DNA of 60,000 nucleotides from Tubiluchus corallicola (Eukaryota; Priapulida; Priapulimorpha; Priapulimorphida; Tubiluchidae): NCBI GenBank assembly GCA_030141605.1, contig JAQGDQ010000022.1, positions 188,001 to 248,000 of the forward strand, read 5' to 3'. Shown piece by piece: positions 19,397 to 49,623 of this stretch (position 1 is its first letter; each line of letters starts with the position of its first letter). The notes under the pieces were generated by a model. It saw only the letters and a program-made list of their open reading frames with translations, ran no database searches and was not told where the DNA came from. The position numbers and the translations under genes were made by a program.

Positions 19397-22300
19397 ATGC
19401 TTGCCGCTTTGCTGCTCTTATCTTTTTCTGGGATAATGGCTCAATGCCCTAGTCCTCAGGATCTTCCGCGCACAGATCCGACAGGAAACGTCTTTCTATG
19501 TGCGACTATGTGGGAGCATTCACACTGGGAGCCCCACCTATCGTGCGGCGGAGAAAGCTTTTCTGCTTATAATGGAGAGACAAATATGAATGTTGGCGAC
19601 GCTTGGAATGATAGAGTACGTAAAATTTTAGTCTTTGTGATATCTTTACTCGAAAATCGCTGTCACAATATATTAATTTCTTGAAATGCTTTTTTATTTT
19701 CAATCTTAAGCAAGATGAATTTGCTATTAATTTTGCTTAACATTGAAATAAATTTATAGTTAACACGGGTTTCCTTTTTTGTTACATACATACCTGTACA
19801 TCAACAGCACTTTTCTGTAAATTATCTTGACAGGTGGTTGTGACACCTGTTTCGTATAGTACTTGATTCACTTCTTCAGCTGAGATTGCTGTCGACGATT
19901 CAGGCGTTTTTTCACTATTTTAGCCTTAGTTAGTTTAGCTTTAGACTTTATTTAGTTTTTGACATTACAGTTTAAAAATGCGTGGTATTTACATACATTT
20001 TATATTACGCATGAGGGAACAATAGCTATATTTGTGTTAGGCCTAATTCGTATTGAGTAATGTCAATTTATTGCAGATATCATCTGTAGTTGTCCGACCT
20101 GGATGCAATCTACGTCTGTACGAACATCATTCGCTCGGAGGCAGCATGTTAGCACTAACCGAAGGTTACTAATTTATAATTTTGTAAAATTTATTTTAAA
20201 CCTTTTAGTGTCTTACATAAACAAAACAGTATTAAATAGTTGTGATGCAATGCAGCACTACAACTGGGTATCTCAGTATGGGGCAAAGTCAAGTTTCTAG
20301 GGCTATTTTCGGCAATTCTGAAAAAAATCGCACCATTCGCCTGTTAACAATAAGGCTTGTACGGACGTCGAGCCTTATGATTTTCACAGAACGTCGATTG
20401 CGAATTTAAGCTGGAGTGAAGAAGTAGTAATGGTCTATTAATAATATCATTTTATTTATAGTTTTAGTGTGTATGATAAAACAAATTTTGTCTAGTTTTT
20501 CGGACAACAGTGCGTTTATGACCTCTCGGGATTGTCATCAGCAGGCAGCAGCTACATAAACGCTATACGCTTCTGTGCTTCAAAGCACACACTTAGGTTA
20601 TTCGTTTGAAGTTCAAGATGAAATGATATTTTCTTATTTTGACATTGTGCATGCCAACACTTAGCACTCAACGGCAGCATAGGTAGTTGTAGTAAGACCG
20701 GAATCTACTTTATATCATGGATGACCAACTAAGAACCTTAACGTTACTTCAAAGAGGTATATAGTCAGAAGTAGTTTGGTAGATTGAACATCTCAGAAGC
20801 AATTTTTCAAGCACTCACGATCTTTTTACTGTTCAGGATTGCTGTTGCTCAACTTAGATAGCGAGTACACCCTGTAAACAAGCAGCTGTTCTCATAGAAG
20901 CTTTAATTCCAGGTCGTATTATCTTCTGTAGTAAAACCCTTCGTCAGCTACTATCTTCTACTTCATCTTTGTCATCTACATCTCTTCTACAGTAAAACAG
21001 CTTCGACATTACTTCAACTATTCTACATATTAAAAAAATAAGTAAAATTTAAAGAAGTAAATATAGTGAAAATTTAATAAATAACGATTCACGTGCCATT
21101 TTCAGGCACATACAGAATGATGGAACACGAAATGAAGACTTGGAACGACCAGGTGACGTCATACGCATGCTCATGCGATTACACTAATGTACCGCTACAA
21201 TGTGAACCGACCGAGGAATACCATACCCTGTTCAGCTGTACGAATACAAACCCAGGTAATAAATGTAAGGTATACGTAGTGTGTTGGTAGTTACCGAGTG
21301 TTTAATAATACTGACGAGTTTTAACAGTTGACGTATCTGGAAACTACTCATTTATGACAATGTAATACTTATTAATATCAGGATAATAGTACTTAAGTTA
21401 CGCACTACAAAGAAAATATGTAGAAAAATTGAATTTTATAAACTTATAACATTTACTGTCTCTAAAATAGAGTAAACAGAGTCTGTTGTAGAGTAGTGTC
21501 TCTCTTATAATTTAGAATTTACAACAAGTCTCTAAGCAGTGTTTTAATTTGCCCTTATTCTGGCAAATAAAGTTGCCTCTGCTATTTGGCTTCTAGCAAT
21601 GGCTAGTTGTTTATTACTTACACTGTGGTGCTACCCATTATGGGAAATGAGAAAATTAAAATTTTAAGCGAGAAATTCACTTAATTAATTTCAGAATATA
21701 ATTGCTGATTATTTTTGATTCCCCGGACTTGCTTTTTACCTCAGTTTGGATTAAGCAAACGTATCATGAACCAAAACAGTTATTTTTCCTTTGTTGTTAC
21801 ACAGCAAGTCAGTTAAAAGAAAAAAGCTTAACAACGACAGCAGCTAGTCGCGGTTAGACAACAAATTTTCAATTTTTTAAAATGTGGAACATTTTAGGAA
21901 CAATGATTTGCTCATACTCTGTGCAACAAGGTCTTGAAATTGGTCAGTCAGTCACTGAAGGAAAAATAATGACCGAAAGCGCTGAATTCTCACTTCAACT
22001 CACGTTTCAGGAGGTATATAATAATACTTTATTGTAATAAAACATACATAAAATGTACAGTAATAACATCACAATATATATAAATAATTGTGTATGTTCA
22101 GTTTTTGAACTGCTGTTTTACAATGGTGTCGAATTGTTAGTAAATTATAGATGATTAAAAATATTGATAAGGCGATATAAGTAAGTAAAAAAACACTTAA
22201 AATTTACAATTTTAAGAAAGATGACGTTTACAATTTTTCAAAAAAAGTTTATACAATATTTAAGAAATATACAATTACAAAGTAAAGGTAACCTCTGCTA

Positions 22301-23151
22301 GTACTCTTTTTGGTTGACGGCTTGACCTAAATCGCCAGTCATCTGGATGTTATTGTTATTGTTGTACCCAAATAAGCAGCTGCATCTATATTTTTGATGC
22401 CAAAGATAACACCTATTGCGTTGTGGATATTAGCAGTGCTTCAAAAATATCCAAGATGGTCACCAAGAATCCAAAGTTGACTATATTTTTATAGTAACGG
22501 TTAAACAACCTTATGTCGTATGTGCTAGGGAAGACAACTAACATGTTTTTAGTGTCAGTAGTGCACCGAATGACTGGCAGAATGTCATAAGTTTTAAGTA
22601 AAGCATAAAAGCGTAAAAACACGAGCTGCTAATTATCGATAGTGTTCATTAGAAAGATCCTTGTCTTTGTTGTCTTTGTAGCTGATATTACGTATTTTAG
22701 GCCGACGAAAATAAATCCTTTGTTGCAAGACAGACCAGTCGCCCTTACTTTTTAAAAGCGGATTGGGGGACCTCGTTAACGTATTAAGTTGGGAGTGAAG
22801 GCATTATCGATCACTGCTTATCGCTTTCTGTGCAAAGCGTTGCTAGTATTTTTTTGCTGAACAGCCATTTTTACATAGACACCATGAATTTAAGCCCACA
22901 ATAGAAAAAGTGTAACATACAAACTCATCTCTACATTTTCTGAAACGGTCTTTCAGGTATTTACGACTGGACTAAAGTACTCGACCACCACCACTTATGA
23001 TTGGAGCACCTCCGAATGGACCGTTTACAGTCACATCACCACCACAAAAGTGGCCTGTGCTGTTCCAGAAGGGAAAACTGTTAAAATCGTGGAAATAGTC
23101 GGGAGATGCGGCGATACGACGGCCTTTACTGGCTATTATTTCTGCGAATAA
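19397..23151 (+). CDS. Secreted beta-gamma-crystallin / aerolysin-like protein, five exons
   Basis: Exons are 19397-19615, 20077-20164, 21106-21255, 21898-22013 and 22957-23151; phases agree and the product is 255 residues. Residues 1-15 are a signal peptide (MLAALLLLSFSGIMA). Two Greek-key motifs follow: the first ends in AWNDRISSVVV (about 70-80), the second runs from LRLYEHHSLGGS to WNDQVTSYAC. WND followed by [IV][ST]S is the usual crystallin-type signature. The C-terminal ~105 residues (exons 4 and 5) are Thr/Ser/Val-rich beta strand with VPEGKTVKIVEIVG near the end, resembling the strand-rich part of aerolysin/natterin-like proteins. Frogs and newts carry proteins with this domain pair that act as secreted pore formers in defence. 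The aerolysin-like part here is shorter than a full domain, so pore formation is inference only. The cysteines suggest disulfides in the secreted form. Confidence 0.82.
20496..20609 (+). pseudogene. Extra Greek-key half-motif inside intron 2 (relic or alternative exon)
   Basis: A 38-codon open stretch begins right after a TAG acceptor-like site at 20493-20495 and ends at TGA 20607-20609. It includes VYDLSGLSSAG and SYINAIRFCAS, which resembles the second half of a beta-gamma-crystallin Greek key. Its reading frame does not match the phase-1 end of exon 2, and the exon 2 to exon 3 join is already complete. It may be a duplicated exon that has decayed, or a terminal exon with another partner. 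Chance similarity is possible. Confidence 0.35.
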
Positions 23152-24319
23152 CAAGAATAATGGCTAATTATTAATTCAGAAGATAAATAACAATGCATTA
23201 GATCTGCACCTTATAATAATTAGTGATGAAATGAACACACAATTACTGACATTTTCAAGCCAAATTTGCCAAAAAAGAAGGAAATATGAAAAAATTGGGG
23301 GTGAACCTGGTTTTAAACATGAACTTTTGGATAACAGGTCTTATAACATAATTACACAGCTACAGCTCTCTTTTTTCATGGCGAGTCTTAATTCAAGTCT
23401 AATAGTTGATCAACTAATCCAACATTTCCAAGTGTTTTAGATTTTTTGTGTTCAGAGCTTGGAATATTTCAAGTTTTCACATTTTTTGCTTTCCTTCCGT
23501 CAACTTGATTTTGAAATTCCAATACTGTGGGTTCGCCACAAAATAAATAATATTAAATTCAGATTACAAACAATTACAGTCTTAATGTCAAGATTGTTAT
23601 TAATTGCGGATTTGTATCACCGGGTTATAAATAATTAAATATTAAGTTACGTCATCATAATACTCCAAATTACTGTTTGTCCTTTGGCGAGTTTATAATT
23701 TTCTATATTGTACAGTTATCGCCGCAAAACAGATAAAAACTGATAAAACGTTAGTATTTTTCCAGCAATAAAATATTAGTATTTTTACAAGAGTATTTTT
23801 ATATCAGACATTCAGGAACAAGTGAAATATACATCGGTTATAACCTGGTTTGTCTGTATGTACATCAGAAACAATCTTGCCAACTTTAACATTAGCAGCC
23901 AACCAGTTTGTTGTTTTGTATGAATCAAAATTTTGATCACTTCTATCGTAAGCAATAGCTTACGACACTATATAAAATAAAACAAGATCAGATTATTCTA
24001 ATCAAAATTTTGGCTTCAAAGCGAAATCCAAAGTCAAAGTGAGAACTTATCGCTTGTAGAGCCTAAACTTTTAAATCAACTAGCAAATTCTTCAACGAGC
24101 GGATTCAACATTATTGTAAACAAACTCCCACAGAACCGCTACGCATTTTGCTAACGTGTATAACTACGATCAATGTTTATAGTTGCAAGTTTACATTCTA
24201 AAGTCCTTCCTGACAGAGATATATACTGCGCCGCCATTACTTGAGTAATGTTCTAACAATGTTAAACATCAAATTTTGGTTCTGAACTTTACGCCTAAAA
24301 TTTCCTGTTTTGTAAATTA
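23152..24319. other. Intergenic
   Basis: Contains AATAAA at 23542-23547, a plausible polyadenylation signal for the crystallin-like gene. No exon or clear repeat seen otherwise. Confidence 0.5.
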
Positions 24320-29809
<5,490 letters not shown>

Positions 29810-31597
29810 AGACTGAAGAAATGCCATACAGAAGAATTAGTTGATTATAAAATCATGATGCAATTTATGGCTTAACATAAGCCTGTAAAATTTACATGTT
29901 GTGTGATTTTTTGTAAACAACAATTAAACTTTTTTGTTAATTATCTGTGTGTAAATGCACTTAAAACTGCTAAATTAAACCTACGGCTTTATTGCAATAT
30001 AGTTTCACCCTCAAATAAATCACTGTTTCGTAATTTTTTGTATAATTTTGTCTTTGAACTTTTAGTCCACTAAACTTTCCCCAGTCCACTAGTTATAAAA
30101 ATTTATTAGTAATGTCAAATATGTTGTGTCATTATATGAGTTACTGCATGCATATTCATTTTGCTATTAATGTAATTTGTCTACTTATAATATTCTCAGC
30201 TGAAATAAGCGCACTATAAAACGTGGGATCACATATTCTTGCCATGAACCCCTATAGTATAACCAACGTTATGGCTGGTACTGCTGCTCCATTCATTGAC
30301 ATGTCGCCGGGTTAAAAGCACGGCATCTCGTTGTAAGGATAATCTCGATCAGAGATCAAGGGTGCAAGAAGAATGGATGAGTACCGCTGTGTGTGTTCAC
30401 TTGAAGTTCAACAGTGAATGAGTGACTACTTGGAAGACTGCTTTTGGATGATGCCATCCGCCTTTATGTCGACAATTTCTCTAGCTGTAATGTGGCTGAC
30501 ATCTCTGCTAGACAATGTCTCATCTTAGAGGTTTTCTGGAATTAGATTTGTAATTAGACCCCGGTCACGCCACAAATATTCAACATTACCCGAGCTCCGC
30601 CATTGTATTTATGCCAGATAAGTCTATTTAGCAATTATTTTTACTGTTACTATTGTTTCTTGTTGGCTTGCGTAATAAGTTGTATTATTTTCGTCTGATT
30701 GACTCCTACTCCCTAGACAAAGACTTGCAGTGTACCGAAGTGTAAAAAAATCATTGCGATCATGTTGTCGCCAATAGGACCGTTAATAGCTGATGCAATC
30801 AACAGTTTAACTATGGTCACCAACTGTTGTCCTATTGTCGCCAACTATTGTTATCATCACCACTATTTATATTGTAACATCATCATCATCATCATCATCG
30901 ACTTGGTATTATCGACATCAGTATGGTCAATATTACTATCGACATTGTCGTCCTCACAGTCTAAGTGTCTGCTGCTTAAATGTTCATTGCTTAAATATGA
31001 AATGCCCAAGAGCATGTTTGTCTAATGTACACTGTTCCAAGTGTCCAGTACTTCTGTTCAACATTGTGAAGTTGTCTTGCTACTTGTGCCTCATTCCGCA
31101 AAGTCAGCCTCCCAAGTTCTCTTTCTAAGTACGTATTGGCCATATGTCTTTACCAAAAGAAATGCGTAATTGTGTACATACATTATATGCTATAAGCAAC
31201 ACCAATGAAACCAGTAAACCAGTGCATACCTGCATAGCTACCTTCTCCTTAGTCATACACCTTCCGGAAGACATCGATGAAAATGTCAAATACTGACGTA
31301 TGTGACTACTTAAACCTAATTGGACAACACGCCCCTTTAACCAATCCCTATTGTTCTCACAAGCTCTGTTACTGACCATAATGTGTACGCATGTTAGGAC
31401 AAAACTAACACATTGTATCTCCTTATGTAAATACTACAGCTAATTGCAAATGTGTGCAAGTGTATGACTAGGCTTCATAACAGCAGGCAATGCGTTTGTG
31501 TAAGCAGAAGTTGGCGAGTTTTTCATGTGTTCTGCGAAAAGAATAGTAATAAACATCAACATTGCAAATACGCCAGGCAGTACTAGGTTCCAACAAA
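29810..31597. other. Intergenic upstream of the GPCR
   Basis: Holds the gene A polyadenylation signal and a short (ATC)n run near 30880-30900. Small open frames at 30762-31128 are AT-rich and lack support. Confidence 0.5.
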
Positions 31598-32608
31598 ATG
31601 AATGTTTCTTCAGCAGACGATGTGAAACTGGGAGAGAAAATCGAGTTTTACATTTACGCCGTAATCGTCCCATCGGTAGTAATCGTAGGTACCTTTGGCA
31701 ACTCTCTCAACATATACGTGCTGTGGAGAAGTTATAGGTTTCACACACTGAGTTACATATATCTGCGTTTCTTGGCAATATCAGATTTTCTCATGATCAC
31801 TTTCGCATTCCAACGTTGCGTCATCTATGTGGACGGTTATACATGGACCGTGCATTTGTCGAGATTTTTCTCTCACGCCCTTTACCCGCTAACTTCTACA
31901 AGCAAGTTCTCGAGCAACTTTCTCATCATGGAAATGACGATAGACAGGTACGTTGCCGTGTGTCATCCGTTCAAAATGCAGATTTTGAAAAATTCTAAAC
32001 TAACAAGAATAGCTGTTGCCTTCGCCTATGGTCTGGCATTTCTAATAGAATTTCCAGATTTCTTTGTCCGGAAGGTGACTAGTGAAGTAGTCGCTAACAG
32101 AACCACCTGGTATTGGCAATGGAACACTGCTGTAACCAAACACCACTTGTACATATACTGGGTACTGATTAGAACACTCGTAGGGAAGGTCATTCCCTTA
32201 CTGACTGTGCTCGTATTGAACCCTCTGATTTTGCACCGCTATAAAATAATGCTGGTCCAAAGAAAAAGATTGAAGGAAAGACCCACTCGGGAGCAACAAA
32301 GCAAAGCGAGAGAAGACAGACACCTAGTCTTACTCTTGTCTGCTGCGTGTGTAGTTTTTGTGATTGGCACCGTCCCTGAAGCAGTTATTGGCATTGTCCA
32401 TCGTTTGTGTCGCCCAGACCTAATCGAAACTTTTGGCTACGCCATTTTCAGGCAAATTGCCATCACGCTGGACATTTTAAATTATTCGGTCAATTTCTTC
32501 GTCTATAGTCTGGCTTCGAGGGATTTTCGAAATGCTCTCAAAGAAGTTTTACGACGCCCTAGTCGTGTGACTTCAATTTCAACTCAACCAGCAGCGCGGG
32601 GAGTGTAA
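31598..32608 (+). CDS. Rhodopsin-class (peptide-type) G-protein-coupled receptor, intronless
   Basis: A 336-residue frame; the ATG at 31598 is chosen because the open frame's upstream end at 31562 is TTG. Seven hydrophobic segments are visible. TM1 has GTFGNSLN (Asn 35), TM2 LAISDF (Asp 63), TM3 ends in DRYVAVCHP (Arg 117), TM6 carries the conserved proline in GTVPEAV, and TM7 ends NFFVY instead of NPxxY. DRYVAVCHP is common in invertebrate FMRFamide/myosuppressin-like and related peptide receptors; the ligand is unknown. Oddities: the position 25 residues before Arg 117, normally the TM3 disulfide Cys, is Ser 92, and the second extracellular loop has no Cys. N-glycosylation sequons lie at Asn 2 and in loop 2 (ANRTT). 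AATAAA near 33124. It is not part of any evident cluster. Confidence 0.92.
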   Translation: MNVSSADDVKLGEKIEFYIYAVIVPSVVIVGTFGNSLNIYVLWRSYRFHTLSYIYLRFLAISDFLMITFAFQRCVIYVDGYTWTVHLSRFFSHALYPLTSTSKFSSNFLIMEMTIDRYVAVCHPFKMQILKNSKLTRIAVAFAYGLAFLIEFPDFFVRKVTSEVVANRTTWYWQWNTAVTKHHLYIYWVLIRTLVGKVIPLLTVLVLNPLILHRYKIMLVQRKRLKERPTREQQSKAREDRHLVLLLSAACVVFVIGTVPEAVIGIVHRLCRPDLIETFGYAIFRQIAITLDILNYSVNFFVYSLASRDFRNALKEVLRRPSRVTSISTQPAARGV

Positions 32609-34239
32609 ATATCTCGTCGTTCGTATTTTTGAGTGACTGTACTGATTAAGCTTTTGATTAATTATCTCAACTCGAATAGGAATGCAAACGATATTGCTAG
32701 CTTTTTCTTGTCAAGTAGGCCTACACTTAAAATTGAGTCTTTGAAACTGTTATATTACATGTTACCAACAATACTAGCAATTTAAATTCTTATAACCAAC
32801 TAACACTAATTAATTGGCCAACTTTACAAATTCGTTAAAAAGTGATGGTCAAATTTTTCTGTTCGAAAGATTGTTGTCTAACCTTGGAAACTATTACCCA
32901 CTTCTTATTGCGGCGTTATAAATACCGTTATTGGGCAAATTTTATTATTAATTAACAGTTAGTTGTTATTATTGCCATACGATAGCTTCTTAAATCTTCA
33001 CATAATGAACAAACAGGTTTATTACTTTGTGAATCTGACATGTTTCATAATTTTCAAATCGCATCTGTGTTTTAACATCACAATGTGATTATCTTTATGT
33101 GTGTTTGTGATACAAATCAGCCAAATAAAAAATTATTAAACTGTATTGAATTGAATTGTTTCCTGATAAGGCAAACAAATTAGTTCCCTGTGAAATTCAG
33201 CTGCTTCATACCAAAATCTAGTAAACAAATTTGTGTAGCAGCCAATTTAGATTGATTAGTGTTTCGGCCTACTGTGAGACATTGTAAACTTGTTTTGAAT
33301 TATTTCTTAATATGTATAGTAGAAGGAGATTGTGTTTGAGGGGTACTGTCAAATATTTATAATCAGCAGAAACTTTAGTAAACAAGCTATGCTTTATTGT
33401 TGATAGCGTTACTAAATAAATATGTTTATAAAAAATAATGAATGTGCTTAAACTTGAATAAATTCCCACCTGCCAATAGTTCGCAGTCACCTACTATGAT
33501 ACACTTGAGGGGCTACGAAAGGTAGACATTGGTCAGTGGTCAGTTATGGTTAGTTTGCGTTTGCTTTTGCACGACTTTCTTTTGTCCAGACGCTGGTTAC
33601 GCTGGGTCATTAACGAGCTAATATTTCTCATTTCAAAGCTGTTTTTAAATGCTGAGGAATGCTGGGTAACCACAGGTCAGAGTTACAGTAACTGACACGT
33701 GCATCTGTTACTACTAATTAGTCATTTATTAGTTGTATGCCTCTTTATAATTCACTTAATGATTGTATTATAGTTGCTATCTCAGTTTCAACCTAAACAT
33801 TTCTACACTATTACTTTTATCAAAGCTTTTATAATAGGGCAGGCTTCATTAAGTATTTTTATGTTAACATCATTATTATTGGCCAGCACATTTCCTGATA
33901 CCGAAGTAATTCATTATAGCTATTCATTGAATATTTATGTACTCATTGTGGGCTTAGTTACCGTTCTTTTACAAACTACGGCTAGTGTGAACGTGATGTT
34001 GTTGTCTGGTTTGTGCAAATTTCCTGTCAAAGAGCTTGCTAACACTAGAACGTATGAATAGTGTGTTGATGACCTACTGAGTGAACAATACTGAAGGAAT
34101 TCAGATCCAACCTCTAAAAGGTGTATAACGTCCTGACCTGACTGTACCTGGTTGAGTAAGGTTAATACGCTAAGTACTATTTAATGTCACGACTTGCCTA
34201 ATTTTCACTTGCTCTAATTTTCACATTCACCTCTTGTCT

Positions 34240-35395
34240 GGGACCTGTAAACAGGTTTTTATTTTTTACGCCTTTGTCTCAGGCCTTACTGCAGATGTAT
34301 ACTCTACGCAATTTTCGTGACGTTAGGCACAACAGCCTTGGAGTTATTCATTCTTATGCTTTTGGTCTTGTCTCAGAAAAACTCGATGCCCAGTACCTTT
34401 GACTCGTGCACGACACACCATCTTCAAGGTTCTTACCCTGTGAGTTTCGTATCTAGCCCTCTGTATTTGCAAGTTAACATGAATTAAATATGGATGTCTT
34501 AATTTTCACTTTTTGGCTCCTATCTCATGCCCTTAAACAACCCCAGTTTTGCCATGATCTGAGCACCTACACCAACGTCAGGTGTTTACCCAGCAAGTTT
34601 CGAAACTTACGTTATTATAGTTTTAGAGTAATTCAATGTTTAGCATTTTGGCTCTTGTCTCAGGCCCTTAAAACAGCTTAGGTTTTTGAAAGCCTAGGTG
34701 CACCTCTGCCTTGCAATACCTAAAGTCCTAAGAAAAAAATTTAATTTTAACTCCAAGGCTAGAAGGAAATTAATCGTAAACGAAAAACGGACTAATGTCT
34801 AATGTCCTTGACCTTTTCACCAAAGTTAATGTTCACCAAACCACTTTCACAGCCTCACCACAGGTGTCTACCCTGCAGTTTTCGTGACTGTAGCCTTCTG
34901 CATTTGGAATTTAATACGAATTAACACTGGATGACGTACGTTTCGCATTTGGCTCCTATCTCCGGCCCTTTAACAACCCAGCTTTTTTAATCATACTGTA
35001 CATTTGATTCGTTGCCCCATTTGTCTTCCCGGTAAGTTTTATTTACACTAGTTACTGTAGTTTTAGAGTTACTCAGTATTATTCATTTTGGGGTCCTATC
35101 TTGCGCCCTTAAATAATGATAGTTTTTTGTAATCCCATTTATGTGCATCTACCTAGCAATTTCTAAATACTTACGAAATAATTTAACTCAAAGTCCTAGG
35201 AGGATTGAATGGCAATCGAAAAACTGACCGATGTCCAGCGTCCTTCACCTTTTGATGGAGGTCGCCGTTCACGACATCACATTCAAGTATCTGATGTAAG
35301 CATCTACTCTGTAAGTTTCCTGACCCTAGTCGTACGCGTTTGGGAACTAACAAGAATTAAAATGTGGAAAACTGAATGCCTAACATTTTGATGAA
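34240..35395. repeat. Degenerate satellite-like tandem array, ~145-bp units in ~435-bp periods
   Basis: The word TTTGGCTCCTATCTC-GCCCTT recurs near 34513, 34647, 34952 and 35086, and ACCCTGTGAGTTTCG-like words near 34433, 34869 and 35302. The latter are about 435 bp apart. TAGTTTTAGAGTNA-TCA recurs at about 34618 and 35053. Intermediate diverged copies imply a ~145-bp monomer. Confidence 0.75.
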
Positions 35396-35649
35396 AAGTC
35401 AGTGGTTCTCTTATATCCGCGGCACTAGCGCTCCCGCATAAAAAGATGTGACGACTCTTTGAACTTAGCTTTTACGAAAAAATGTTTGGCCAATGTATGA
35501 TGAGGTAAGTCAGTTCATCTCTGATCTTCGCAGTATCCTCGGTATTCTAACCAAACCTACTCAGATTTTGTCAAAATTTTACAACAGCTAGAAAGTGCGA
35601 TGCCAAAAAATGTGAGAACCTAGGAGTGAAGGAAAAACAAATAGACGTA

Positions 35650-35966
35650 TAGTTGAGTGATCACGGTCTTTGATTAGCCACCGAATTAGTTAAGTAACAC
35701 TGCACCTGGCTGGTAGATGGCTGGGTGATCGCTAATCAGTAAATTAAAGGTAAATGGGTGGATGATCGTGACAAAACAGCTTCTAGGTGGTTTCAGTTGC
35801 CATATTCCCCCGACTATTTCCCTCTCTGAGAAAGATTGTATGCGCATCTTAGTGTTCAGTGTCTCACCTTACAGGATAACCTAAAGAATTAGCTAGGTTC
35901 CAGTACTGCCACAATTATTTAGCAAAACAAGCAGGCACTGCCGTTGTGTGCTGGATGCCTGCTTGC
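35650..35966 (+). mobile_element. 5S-rRNA-like SINE (SINE3-type), copy 1
   Basis: AGTTAAGTAACACTGCACCTGG then GGTAGATGGCTGGGTGATCGC (about 35687-35732) follows the order and spacing of the 5S rRNA internal promoter (AGCTAAGC...GGCCTGG...TGGATGGGAGACCG). The 3' end has GGCACTGCCGTTGTGTGCTGGAT (about 35934), also seen at the end of copy 2. Confidence 0.65.
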
Positions 35967-36363
35967 AGTGTATCTAACTAAAAGAAAACAAAATAGATAA
36001 AAAGGAATGAATAAGTAAACGAGGAAAATATTTATTGAAGCATTTTTGCCTTTTCTAATTATTACAAACAAATCCACTTTTATTTATTATTAATAAAACA
36101 AAAACTTTATTCACTCTGTCACTGAAAATAACACCGAAATTATCCATGCATAATCTATCAATATATTCTCATATACATGTATTTCGCATTTCGATCGTGG
36201 GATAAAAACAAATGGATGTGTCTTATGCTGACTGTTATCTGTTGTTCTGATACACCATCGTTGATTTATAACACAGTGACTGTAGTTGTTTTTACAGTAT
36301 CACTAGATGGAGTGGCAGCCGTAAGTATCGCGAAGCTAAAATTTGACTTTTATGTCATTCTGG

Positions 36364-49623
<13,260 letters not shown>

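Larger units (their letters stand above)
32609..36363. other. Intergenic rich in repeats
   Basis: 3' flanks of the GPCR (plus) and gene B (minus) converge here. It contains the ~145/~435-bp tandem array and one 5S-like repeat. TTTATT at 36106-36111 reads AATAAA on the minus strand, a plausible gene B polyadenylation signal. Confidence 0.55.

Noticed and set aside
30310-30375. tRNA-like sequence
   Set aside because: A-box-like word only; no B box and no cloverleaf.
33774-34061. 95-codon hydrophobic frame resembling a membrane protein
   Set aside because: Starts with TTG, no splice partners or family motif; AT-rich DNA gives hydrophobic frames by chance.
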